From assembly GCF_001411805.1 (NCBI RefSeq), contig NZ_CP007212.1:2232001-2296000 (forward strand): a stretch of DNA of 64,000 nucleotides. Reading direction: 5' to 3'. The notes below the pieces were generated by a model. It saw nothing but the letters and a program-made list of their open reading frames with translations, did no database searches and had not been told where the DNA came from. The stretch is from Burkholderia plantarii. GTDB lineage: Bacteria; Pseudomonadota; Gammaproteobacteria; Burkholderiales; Burkholderiaceae. This document shows positions 18,225 through 27,900 of this stretch, piece after piece (within the stretch, counting starts at the first letter, position 1; the number at the start of each line of letters is the position of its first letter). The position numbers were made by a program, and so were the translations under genes.

Positions 18225-18428
18225 TCAGGTCACGCTGGCGACCACGGCCGCGCCCAGCCAGCCGGCGACGCCGCGCTCCGCGCCGGTATGCGTCTGCCAG
18301 CGGCCGGCAATCTGCCCCAGCGCCACCCACGGCACCATCGATGCGATCCCGGCCAGTGCCTGCAGGCCGATCGCCGCCGCGAGCGGCAGCAGAAACGGCC
18401 ACAAGATCTGATGCAGTGGCGGCGTCAT
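18225..18428 (-). pseudogene. N-terminal fragment of the ABC half-transporter (in-frame TGA)
   Basis: The fragment starts MTPPLHQILWPFLLPLAA at 18428, overlapping the pchG stop as ATGA. It encodes the first membrane helix and the loop to helix two, ending AAVVASVT before TGA at 18225-18227. The next codon is ATG and the sequence then continues as a normal exporter. With one sense codon in place of TGA the gene would encode 578 residues, a normal length. Either the gene is inactivated, or two pieces are made, or there is a base error. Confidence 0.75.
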
Positions 18429-19492
18429 TCCGCCGGCTCCAGTGTGTGTTCGAGCGCCTGTTCCAACGCTTCGCCGGGCAGGTCGTGAAGCGGCTGCGCC
18501 GGAAAACCGAGCACGCCGGTCAGGCGCTGCCACAGCCGCGTGACTTCGGTGCTGCGCTGGTTAGCGGCCGCCAGGCCGTGGCCCGTGACGAGCGGCGCCA
18601 GCGCGCGTACCGCCGCCTGCGGCCAGACCGTCGCATGGATGTGTTCCCAGCCCGGCGGCCTCGCCTCGTAGAGCTGGACGCTCGGCAAGCCGGAAACGCC
18701 GGCGGCGCCATCAAAGATCGGGAAGAGCCCCCGCGCATCGGTGCCGGGCGCGCGGATCGCCGGCTCCCACAGCAGCGGGCCGTGCGGCGACGCCAGCGTC
18801 CATGTGCCGCCATCGACCTGCAGCGCGATCCGAAACAGCAGTTGCATGCGGCCGTCATCGCCGGCCGCCATTTCGTTGTGGACGCGCAGCGAAACAGGCG
18901 TTTCCACCAGCATCATCGAACACGCCCGCATCGACGACCGGCCGGCCCGCTCCGGCTCGATCGACCATGGCCCTACACCTTCGAGCATGCCGGCGAGCAC
19001 CTCCAGCAACGCATAGCCGAGCTGCACCGAGCAGGTCGCATCGACATGCACGGCGCCGCGCTGCCGGCCGAGCCGTCGCGCGACGTCGATGAACTTCGCG
19101 ACGACGGGCAGGTTCGGATAGAAACCGTTCAGCAGGCAGCGCCGCCGATGACGTCCGGCCTCGCGCAGCAGGTCGTCCCATTGGACCGGCAACAGCGGAT
19201 GCTCGATCAGCACGTCGATGCCGCGCATCATCAGGCGGCGCGCCAGCTCGCCGCCCGCGGCGCCGCGCGCCGCGCCGCCCACGGCCACGCACGCCAGCCG
19301 TACATCGTCCGGCAGCGCCTCCGGAGTTTCGTACAACGGCACGCCGACCTTGGCCGCCAGCGCCGCGGAGCGCGCGCCGCCGTTGGCGAGGATGCCGGCC
19401 AGCCGATAATCGCCGGACCCGGCGAGGCCCGCCGCATAGAATTGTCCGAAGCGGGAACCGGCCACCACGACCGGCAACGCGTCCCTGCTCAT
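18425..19492 (-). CDS. pchG: Thiazolinyl imide reductase PchG
   Basis: The product has 355 residues. Its N-terminus VVVAGSRFGQFYAAGLAGSGDYRLAGIL is a Rossmann motif, and the rest follows the Gfo/Idh/MocA-like thiazolinyl imide reductases (PchG, Irp3). Such enzymes use NADPH to reduce one thiazoline ring while the chain is on the synthetase. HPLLPVQWDDLL in the middle marks the family's catalytic region. The start at 19492 overlaps the pchF stop by ATGA and the end overlaps the exporter gene likewise. Operon position between pchF and the ABC gene matches P. aeruginosa. Confidence 0.92.
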   Translation of the reverse strand: MSRDALPVVVAGSRFGQFYAAGLAGSGDYRLAGILANGGARSAALAAKVGVPLYETPEALPDDVRLACVAVGGAARGAAGGELARRLMMRGIDVLIEHPLLPVQWDDLLREAGRHRRRCLLNGFYPNLPVVAKFIDVARRLGRQRGAVHVDATCSVQLGYALLEVLAGMLEGVGPWSIEPERAGRSSMRACSMMLVETPVSLRVHNEMAAGDDGRMQLLFRIALQVDGGTWTLASPHGPLLWEPAIRAPGTDARGLFPIFDGAAGVSGLPSVQLYEARPPGWEHIHATVWPQAAVRALAPLVTGHGLAAANQRSTEVTRLWQRLTGVLGFPAQPLHDLPGEALEQALEHTLEPAE

Positions 19493-22400
19493 CGCTGCCT
19501 CCCCAGATGATTCGTGACGAATGTGTCGTTCAGGCAATCGAAATGCCCTCCCGGTAGATCGATCAACGCGACCTTGCCGAGCGCCTGCGTTTGCCAATAG
19601 TCGAGCAGCACCGCGCGCTGCTGCGGAATCAACGGATTGCAGCGCTCGGGCACGAACAGCCGCAGGCCCGCCACGTAAGGCGCCGTTGCGGCCCAATGGC
19701 TCGCCGCGACCGAATGCGAGAACACCCGGTACAGCGGCTCGCGTTGCGCGACGAGCGACTCGTCTTGCGGCCCGTCTTGCGTGCTGTCCGGCGGCAATCC
19801 GGCCGCCGCGCGCAGCACACCGGTACGCACGGCGTCGAGCGGCGGGCAGGTGTCGCCGAACATTCCGAGCTGTGCCTCGAGGGCGCCCGCCGCCAGACGC
19901 GTGCCGTCGGCCTTCAACGCCTCCGCCAACGCGTCGGCCAGCAGATCGATGGGCGGATAGCCGAACGGCTCGGCCGACAGGCCGAGTGTCTTCGCGTAGT
20001 TGAACAGGATCAACCGCTCGTCCTCGATCAGATACGGAATGCGATAACTCGACACGATATCGAGCGAACGCACCGTCACGCCGAGTTGCAGCAGTGCTTT
20101 CGCCATCTCGATCGCGATCAGGCCGCCCGAGCAGTAGCCGAGCAGATCGACCTCATCCAAGCCCTCGCGTGCCAGGGCCCGGGCATAGCGGGCGCCGAGC
20201 GTCGCGTTCACATGGCGCGCCGGAATCGCGAGATAGTCGTCGGTGTCATCCACGGCGAAGCCGAGTAGCGGCCCGAGTGTCGAGAGCGCCGGCATGACGC
20301 GCCGATAGGCGTGAAGCGTGCCGAGCCCTTCGTGGACCAGCACGCGCGGCACGCCTTCCCCCGCTGCGATGCGGATCGGTTCCACGCGGCGTCGGCGCAG
20401 CGCCGGCCGACCGGCGCTGGGGCTCGCGGGCTCGCCCTCACCGGCTCCGCCTTGTTCCGCTTCCTCTGTCGCTATTGTTTCGAGTCGCGGGGCTTGCGCC
20501 TCCCCCACGCCGTCGCAGTTGCGCAGAAAGGCGGCGACGGCTGCCGGGGTCGGCCGGTTCAGCGCGCAACGCAACAGGCGATCGAAAGAATGGGCGCGTG
20601 CCAGCGGCTCGTCGGCGCGCAAACGCCCGATCAGTTGAGCAATCAGCAGCGAATCGCCGCCTGCGGCGAAGAAATCCTGTTCGGCCGTGACGCCCTGGAT
20701 ATCGAGCACGGCTCCCCATAGCGCGATCAGGCGCGCTTCGAGGGCATCCGCGGCAACAGCGTGTACGACGGCGCGAGCCACCGCCGGCGGCGCCTGAATC
20801 GACGCGATCGCCCCTAGACGGCGGCGGTCGATCTTGCCGTTGGCGGTGGTAGGCAGTCGCTCCAGCACGCCGATTCGCGCAGGCAGCATGTAGGCGGGCA
20901 GACGTTGCGCCATGAACGCCCGCAGTTCGTCGGGCGCGATCCGCACCGCGCCGGCCCTCACGCGCGCGACAAACACCTCGTAGCCGAGCGCGCGCAGCGG
21001 ATCGTCCGGCCCGGTGCAGCCCGTCGCGCAATCCGCCGCCTCGCGTCGCAGCCCGGCGAGCCATGGCTCGCGATGCACGAACAGCTGCCCGAGCGCGGCG
21101 CGCGCGTCGTCGGGCGGCGCCATCATCAACGCCTGGCTGACGCTGATTTCCGGATGCTCGCAGGTCAGCTCCTGAATCACCCACCACGCGTCAGCCCCCG
21201 ACATCTCGCGCATGCCGTCGAGCAGCGCAACCGTATCCCGCGCGTTGTTGAGCGCGCCGGAGCTGATCACGATGTCGAGGGAGTGCGGGGCGATGCCCTG
21301 CTCCTCGAAGCGGGCGTTCATGTCGAAACGCGCGAAGCGCACCCAAGGGCAGGCGGCGAAGCGCTCACGCGCCGCGGCCAGGAAATAGCTCGACACGTCG
21401 GTGAACAGATAGTCGATGCCGATGCCCGCCTGCACCAGCGGGGCCAGTGCATCGACGATCACGCGCGTCGCCGCGGCGGTGCCGGCGCCGATCTCGAGCA
21501 CGTGCCAGACCCGCCGCGGCTCGCGCTCGACGATGCGGCGCACAGCTTCGGCCATGCCGCGATGCAGCGCCTGCGCATGCAGGCCCGCGCTATACATCGC
21601 CTCCGCGATATGCGTCGTACCTTGCGGGAACATCAGCGCGGCGGGCGAGACGCGCTCGCCCAGCTGCTCGCCGAGGCAAGCCGCGCTACGACGAAAGTAT
21701 TCGATCAGGTCAGGCGGCCAGAGGCTGGCCGGTGCGTCGCTCGCGAAGCGGTCCCATTGCGCGTCGGCCCCGGCCGTCGGCGCGTCGGGGCGGGCCTGCC
21801 ACACGCCCGACGGCAGCGCATCCAGATATCCATGGTCCTGCAGCAGCGCGAGCCAATGCCGCAACAGGTGCTGCCGTCCGGCAGGTACGGCAAGCCGCGC
21901 GCAAAGCGCCGGAAAATCGACAGGCTCGCGCATCTCGCCGATCCAGATCGCGAGCGAGGCCACGCAGGCCGCCTCGAGCCGGGCCACCGACTCGCGTATC
22001 TGCGGCAACGCCGGCCATGCCTCGGAGGCCCACACCGCGGACACGCGATCGGCCACGTCGTTCAGCGCTTCGGCATGATCGCAGTGTTCGGGTGCCGTGC
22101 CGCCGAGCGTGACGAAGCTGACCAGATGCCGTTGCTGCGCGTCACCGTGTACGACGGTAGCCGCGGCGCTCACGAGCGGATGGGCAGTCAGCACCGCGTC
22201 GATCTCAGCCAGCTCGATGCGATAGCCGCGAATCTTGACCTGATCGTCCTGACGGCCGAGGAATTCGATCAAGCCGTCGGCCCGATAGCGCCCGAGGTCG
22301 CCGGTACGATAGCGTCGCCCGCCGGCCGCATCGCGGACGAAGCACTCGGCGGTCCGACCCGGGTCGTTCAGGTAACCGTCGGCCAGCCCCACGCCGCCAA

Positions 22401-24990
22401 TATAAATTTGGCCGCGCACCTCGGCCGGACAGCGACGGCCGAGCGCATCGAGCACTTCGACGGTCTGCCCCGCCAGCGCCCGGCCGTAGGGAATGCTCGC
22501 AAGCTGCGTGTCATCGCGGCGAATCCGGTGCTCGATCGACCAGATCGCCGCCTCGGTCGCACCACCCAGGCTGAACAGCTCGCTCTGCGGCCAGCGCCGC
22601 CACCAGCGCAGCGGCAGGCTCACTGGAATCCAGTCACCCGACCACAGCACGCAGCGCGGCCCGGGTACCCGCCGATCCGGTTCGCTCTCCAGGTAATCGG
22701 TCAGCATCTGCCCTTGCGCGGGCACCGAGTTCCATACGGTCACGCCATGGCACGTCATCAATTCTGCCCAATGCGACGGATCGTTATGGCGCGACGGATC
22801 GGGCAGCACGACGCGCGCGCCCTGTGCCATCGCACCGAACAAGTCGTAGACGGACAGGTCGAAGCTCAGCTCCGCGAGGCCCAACACCACATCGTCGGGA
22901 CCGATTTCGTGGCGATGGTTGATGTCATCGAGCGTATTGCAGACAGCCGCGTGGCTCAGCATCACCCCCTTGGGCTCGCCGGTGGACCCCGACGTGTAGA
23001 TGACGTAGGCCAGCGCATCACCGCCGACGGGACGCGCGGCACGGGGCGGCCAGCCGGGATCCGCGCCGAGCCTGTCGATGTCGATGCGCACGGCGGCCCC
23101 CACCTCGCAGGCCTGCGTCGTGTCGGTCACAATCGCCCGCACCTGCGCGCTTTCCAGAATTGCCTGCTGCCGCAGGGCCGGCTGACGGACGTCGATCGGC
23201 ACGTAGGCGGCGCCGGCCTGCACGATACCGAGCACCGCCACGGCCTGCCCAATGCCCTTCGGCAACAGCACGGCCACCCGGTCTCCCGCGTCGACGCCAG
23301 CGCGCTCGAGCGCATCGCGCAGCGCGACCGCCCGCTGCGCGATCGTGCGATAGCTGTGGGAGCCGGCCTGATCGACGATCGCAGTCGCCTGCGGCGTGGA
23401 CAGCGCCCGGGCCGCGAAACCGGCCGCCAGATGCGCGTCGGGCTTCGTGGTCACCGGTGGCGGCTCGGCCTCAGCCATCGTCGGCAGCACCAGATCGCCG
23501 CGCCGCGTCCACCATGAATCGTCGCTCGCGAGGCGTCCGAGCAGCGCCACGAACGCATCGAACATCGCTTCGGGCATGCCGGCGGGAAACAGCGCCTCGC
23601 GCACGTCCCAGCCGATTTCGAGGCCACCGAACTGATCTGTGACCTGACAGTCGAGCCAGACCTGGGGCGTCTGGCTGATCATGTCGAGCGGCCGGTCGAG
23701 CCGCGCGCCCTGGCCGTCGAGCAATCGCCCGACACTGCCGATTCCGCTCGTGAACACGACCGGCATCAGATCGGTGCCCTTGCCTCGCCGCCGGGCAAGC
23801 TCGCGCATCACGTCGATTCCAGTGAAACCGCGATGCTCGAGATCGTCGAACATCTGCGCCCCGATGCGCCGCGCGCGTTCCGTGAAGTCGCCGCCTTGCG
23901 TGACGTCCACGGCGAGCAGGCTCAACGCCGTGAAGTCACCGAGGACTTCGCCGATACGTGGATGCACGTCGGGGCGACTCAGTACCGTGAGATTCAGGCA
24001 GAACGCGGGCGTCTGGCTCCAGCGCCCGACGACTTCCGCGAAGGCGGCCAGCGCGACGCCGGCCGGACTCAGGCCGCGCTGGCTCGCCGTCGCGCACAGC
24101 GCGCCCCAGGAGCCGTCGCCGAGCCGGGCATGAAGGTGCGTGAAACGCGGCGACACCGGGGTGGCCGGCGCCGGCACGACCGGCAGGTCGGGGCGCCCCG
24201 GCAGCGCTTCGAGACGCGCCAGCCACCATGCCCGATCCTGCGCGTGCCGGTTGCGATCGCGGGCGCGCGCCTCGTTGACGACGTAATCGCGAAACGTGAC
24301 GTCGAGCGCGTCCGGCTTCCAATGCGGCTCGTCGTAGCGGCGGCGCCATTCGCTCAACAGCAGTTGCAGGCTCGCGTAATCGATCAGTGTGAAATCCACC
24401 GACATGTGCAGGACCGCGTGGGTCCGGCCGAAGCTCAGCTCCGGCCGTAGCACCGGCCAGCGGTCGAGCGCGTGGACCGCATGATCGAGCCGGCTTCGCA
24501 CGGCGGCCAGATGGGCCGCGAAGCACGCGTCATCGGCCTCGCGCAGTTCATGCACAACCAGCGATTGCCATGGCACGTCCGGCAACACGCGCTGCCATGC
24601 GCTGCCCTCGACAATGGCGCGCAGCATCGGATGCCGCGCGACGCAGGCGCTCCAGGCCGCCTCGAAGCGCGCGACGTCGAGCGAAGCCGGCAGCGGATAC
24701 TCGACGTAGAGATGGCAGGCGTTGCCGCCGAACTCGAACGCGGGATTGCGGCCGAGCACATAGGCGGCCTGCACCGGCGTCAGGGCAAACCGCTCGTGGG
24801 CCTTCGCCGGATCCGGCTGCCAGACATCCTCGGAAAGAAAATCGATCAGCGCGCGCCGCCGGGTGCGGATCGTCTCGGCCAGCGCCGTATCCAGCGAGCC
24901 GGCCGGCGCGCGGTAATGCAACCGGCCACCTTCGCTCCAGAGTTCGATCTGCCGCTCGCGACACAGCTCGAGCACGTCTTCGAGATTCAT
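19489..24990 (-). CDS. pchF: Pyochelin synthetase PchF (NRPS: Cy-A-MT-PCP-TE)
   Basis: An 1833-residue synthetase that adds the second cysteine, cyclises and N-methylates it, and releases pyochelin. Cyclisation domain: FALTPVQAAYVLGR and the DxxxxDxxS motif DFTLIDYAS near residue 200. Adenylation core YTSGSTGEPKG near 665; residues D, L, Y, N, L and S at code positions fit cysteine, by eye. An inserted methyltransferase has an intact VLEIGAGTA near 1163. Carrier GGDSLL is near 1443. The thioesterase near 1620 has GYCSGG, so the nucleophile position is Cys rather than Ser. The start at 24990 overlaps the pchE stop by ATGA, and the end overlaps pchG by ATGA. An open frame upstream of 24990 is only a shadow of pchE. 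Confidence 0.94.
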   Translation of the reverse strand: MNLEDVLELCRERQIELWSEGGRLHYRAPAGSLDTALAETIRTRRRALIDFLSEDVWQPDPAKAHERFALTPVQAAYVLGRNPAFEFGGNACHLYVEYPLPASLDVARFEAAWSACVARHPMLRAIVEGSAWQRVLPDVPWQSLVVHELREADDACFAAHLAAVRSRLDHAVHALDRWPVLRPELSFGRTHAVLHMSVDFTLIDYASLQLLLSEWRRRYDEPHWKPDALDVTFRDYVVNEARARDRNRHAQDRAWWLARLEALPGRPDLPVVPAPATPVSPRFTHLHARLGDGSWGALCATASQRGLSPAGVALAAFAEVVGRWSQTPAFCLNLTVLSRPDVHPRIGEVLGDFTALSLLAVDVTQGGDFTERARRIGAQMFDDLEHRGFTGIDVMRELARRRGKGTDLMPVVFTSGIGSVGRLLDGQGARLDRPLDMISQTPQVWLDCQVTDQFGGLEIGWDVREALFPAGMPEAMFDAFVALLGRLASDDSWWTRRGDLVLPTMAEAEPPPVTTKPDAHLAAGFAARALSTPQATAIVDQAGSHSYRTIAQRAVALRDALERAGVDAGDRVAVLLPKGIGQAVAVLGIVQAGAAYVPIDVRQPALRQQAILESAQVRAIVTDTTQACEVGAAVRIDIDRLGADPGWPPRAARPVGGDALAYVIYTSGSTGEPKGVMLSHAAVCNTLDDINHRHEIGPDDVVLGLAELSFDLSVYDLFGAMAQGARVVLPDPSRHNDPSHWAELMTCHGVTVWNSVPAQGQMLTDYLESEPDRRVPGPRCVLWSGDWIPVSLPLRWWRRWPQSELFSLGGATEAAIWSIEHRIRRDDTQLASIPYGRALAGQTVEVLDALGRRCPAEVRGQIYIGGVGLADGYLNDPGRTAECFVRDAAGGRRYRTGDLGRYRADGLIEFLGRQDDQVKIRGYRIELAEIDAVLTAHPLVSAAATVVHGDAQQRHLVSFVTLGGTAPEHCDHAEALNDVADRVSAVWASEAWPALPQIRESVARLEAACVASLAIWIGEMREPVDFPALCARLAVPAGRQHLLRHWLALLQDHGYLDALPSGVWQARPDAPTAGADAQWDRFASDAPASLWPPDLIEYFRRSAACLGEQLGERVSPAALMFPQGTTHIAEAMYSAGLHAQALHRGMAEAVRRIVEREPRRVWHVLEIGAGTAAATRVIVDALAPLVQAGIGIDYLFTDVSSYFLAAARERFAACPWVRFARFDMNARFEEQGIAPHSLDIVISSGALNNARDTVALLDGMREMSGADAWWVIQELTCEHPEISVSQALMMAPPDDARAALGQLFVHREPWLAGLRREAADCATGCTGPDDPLRALGYEVFVARVRAGAVRIAPDELRAFMAQRLPAYMLPARIGVLERLPTTANGKIDRRRLGAIASIQAPPAVARAVVHAVAADALEARLIALWGAVLDIQGVTAEQDFFAAGGDSLLIAQLIGRLRADEPLARAHSFDRLLRCALNRPTPAAVAAFLRNCDGVGEAQAPRLETIATEEAEQGGAGEGEPASPSAGRPALRRRRVEPIRIAAGEGVPRVLVHEGLGTLHAYRRVMPALSTLGPLLGFAVDDTDDYLAIPARHVNATLGARYARALAREGLDEVDLLGYCSGGLIAIEMAKALLQLGVTVRSLDIVSSYRIPYLIEDERLILFNYAKTLGLSAEPFGYPPIDLLADALAEALKADGTRLAAGALEAQLGMFGDTCPPLDAVRTGVLRAAAGLPPDSTQDGPQDESLVAQREPLYRVFSHSVAASHWAATAPYVAGLRLFVPERCNPLIPQQRAVLLDYWQTQALGKVALIDLPGGHFDCLNDTFVTNHLGRQR

Positions 24991-27900
24991 AGCACGCCCT
25001 CTTCGAGCCCCGCGCCATCCGGGCCGGCGTTGGCCGAGGCGGCCAGCCTGACCGCCATGCCCGACAGCGTCGGCCGGCGATAGAACTCGGCCATGCCGAT
25101 CCGCACCCCGAGCCGCTCGTGCAGTCGCGCGATGAAGCGCGTGGCAAGCAGGCTGTCGCCACCGAGCGAAAAGAAGCTGGCCTCGCTCGCGTTGCCCGGA
25201 TGCCCGAGCGCCTGTTCCCAACACGCCAGCAGCGACACCTCCCGCTCGTTGGCCGGAACGAAGGCCGCGCTCGACGAACGTGATTCGCCATCCGCTCGCT
25301 GCATCGCGTCCGCGATCGCGCGCCGGTCGATCTTGCCGTTCGGGTTGAGCGGCCAGCACCGCCGACACCAGATCGGCTCGGGGCGCATGGCTTCGGGCAA
25401 CCGGTCGCGCAGCCACTCGGCGAGCCGCGACTCGGTCAGCTTCGTCCCGCCGGCCCGTGCAACGATCAGGAAGAACGCCGGGTCGTGCCAGCTGTCGGGT
25501 GCCAGCACGAAACCGTGGCGCCGCGCCGCGGCCGATATTTCGTCCCACAAGGCAAAGCGCGGCGCCGCATCGGAGAACAATCCGGCACTGACCTGACGCA
25601 GCGGCGAATCGCGCATCAGGTCCGCCAGCAACAGGAAGCCGCCTTCGGCCAGCAGCATGGCGCTTTGCCAGAACAGGTCATCGAGGCTCTCGCGGGTATG
25701 CGCGGCGGCGAAGCTGACGACGCAATCGAACTGCCCGAGATAGCGCAGCGGCAGCAGGCCGCCCTCCAGCGCTTGCAGTGCGGGCGTGGACCGCGTGAAG
25801 CGAGCCGCCGCCTCACGCAGCAGCCCGGCCGAAGAATCGAACAAGGTGGTTCGCACGCCTGGATCGTCAAGCATGGCCAGGCCTGGCGAAAGCATCTGAC
25901 CGCCGCGAACGTCGAGCACGGCCACGCTCGACGGTTTGCCCGCCCCGATCTGCCGGGCCAGCGCGCGGCCGATCTGCGTGATCGCGAGCCGACCGCCCGG
26001 CAGTTGCAGTGCCATCGCCTGAGGGGCAAGCCGCGCGTCGAGCAGCAGGCGCTGCGCACCGGCGGCGTCGCCGATCACATCGAGCAGCGCCGGGACGAGG
26101 TCCGCCAGCGATTCGCGCGACCATCCCAGCCGCGACAGCGCATCGTCAAGCGCCGTCGGTACCGCCGCGCGCGCGTCGGCAAGCCAGGCACTCCAGCGCG
26201 CGCGCAGCGCGGCCGGCACCACCGACTCGGGTTGTGCCAGCAACTGCGTCAACACGAACCCGGTTACGGCAGCCTCGGCGCCGGCGGTGTCGGGCAGCCT
26301 GGCCAGCGCCACTTCGGCCGGCTGCTCGCCGCCGGCCTGCGGCTGCGCAGTAGCCGGCACGAGCGAGGCGATCACGCGCGCGATCTCGCCCGGCGACACG
26401 GCTGCGCAAGCGCTCTCCACATCGGGATGCTCGGCCAGCGCCACTTCGATTTCACCGAGCTCGATCCGATGCCCCCGGATCTTGACCTGCAGGTCGGCGC
26501 GACCGAGCAATTCCAGCGTGCCGTCCGACCAGTAACGCCCGCGATCGCCGGTGTGATACCAGCGGCCGTGTGGCGTCGATTCGAAGCGGCGCGCCGTCAG
26601 CTCGGAATCGTTGCGATATCCGCGCGCAAGGCTGCCGCCGCCGATCAACAGTTCGCCTGCGACGTGATCGGGCAGGTCGTTGCCGTGGCCGTCCACCACG
26701 CGATAGGCCTGCCCCGGCAACGGCGCGCCGTAAGGAATCGAGCGCCAGTGGTCGGGCTGGGTCGCGCCGACGGCTTGGAGATTCGACCAGATGCCGGCCT
26801 CCGTCGCGCCGCCGAGCGCATGCACGACGCAGTGGTCGCCGGCATGGGCGCGCAGCCGCGCCGGCAAGTCGGTGGCGATCCAGTCTCCCGACAGCAACAC
26901 GGCGCGCAAGCCACGAAAACCGTCTCCCGCGCGATGCGCGGCAAGCGCCATCTCAAGCAACGCGGGCGCCGAGTTCCAGACCGTCACCTCGTGGCGCGCC
27001 AGCAGTTCGATCCAGCGCCGTGCATCGCGCCCCTCGTCCTGCTCCGGGATCACCAGGCTGCCGCCCGCCCCGAGCACACCGAACAGATCGAATACCGACA
27101 GATCGAAATCGAGCGCGGACACCGCGAGCAGCCGGTCGTCAGCCGTCAAGCCCACGCATCGCGCGACGGCGTCGATCGTGTTCATCGCCGCGCCGTGCGA
27201 CATCTCCACGCCTTTCGGCACGCCCGTCGACCCGGACGTGTAGATCACGTACGCGGTGTGCCGCGGCGAGACGGCGAGCGGCGCGGGCAACGGATCGACC
27301 TCGCTCAGCCGCGCGACGTCGAGGCAGCGCAATCCGTCGATGGCCGCCGTCGCGCCGATCACGGCCCGCACGCCCGCGGCCCGCTCGATCAGGGCCTTGC
27401 GCGCAACCGGCTGCCCGACGTCGAGCGGGACGTAGCAGGCGCCGAGCGCGAGTACGCCGAGGACCGCCGCGATCTGCTCCGGGCCACGCGGCAGGCTGAC
27501 CTCCACCGCGTCACCGAGGCCGATGCCCGCCGCCTTCAGCCCGCCTGCGATCGCGAGCGCGCGGGCCGCCAGCTCGCCCCGCGTGACGACATGCTCGCCA
27601 TGGCGCAGCGCGATCGCGTCGGGCCGGCGGTGCGCCTGCCGAAAGACATCGTGATGCAGCGTGCGCGGTGCCGGTGAAAACGCGGCCGAATTCGCCGCGT
27701 CCCGCCGGCGCTGCTGATCGAGCGGCAACGGCAGCGCGGCCGGGGATTGCCAGTCGCGATCGCACAGCCCCTGCACCAGTTCCAGATAGGCATCGAACAT
27801 CGCATCGATCACGCCCGGCGCGAACAGGCCGTCCACGCTGTCCCACGCCAGCAGCACGCCATCGGTCACGCGGTACAACTGGTGGTCGAGCCACACCTGG

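Noticed and set aside
20905..23517. An 870-codon frame antisense to pchF
   Set aside because: High-G/C antisense frame over a clear NRPS gene; no domain or plausible start.
24991..25548. In-frame extension of pchF upstream of 24990
   Set aside because: It overlaps the end of pchE in another frame and has no NRPS sequence; the ATG at 24990 with ATGA overlap is the start.
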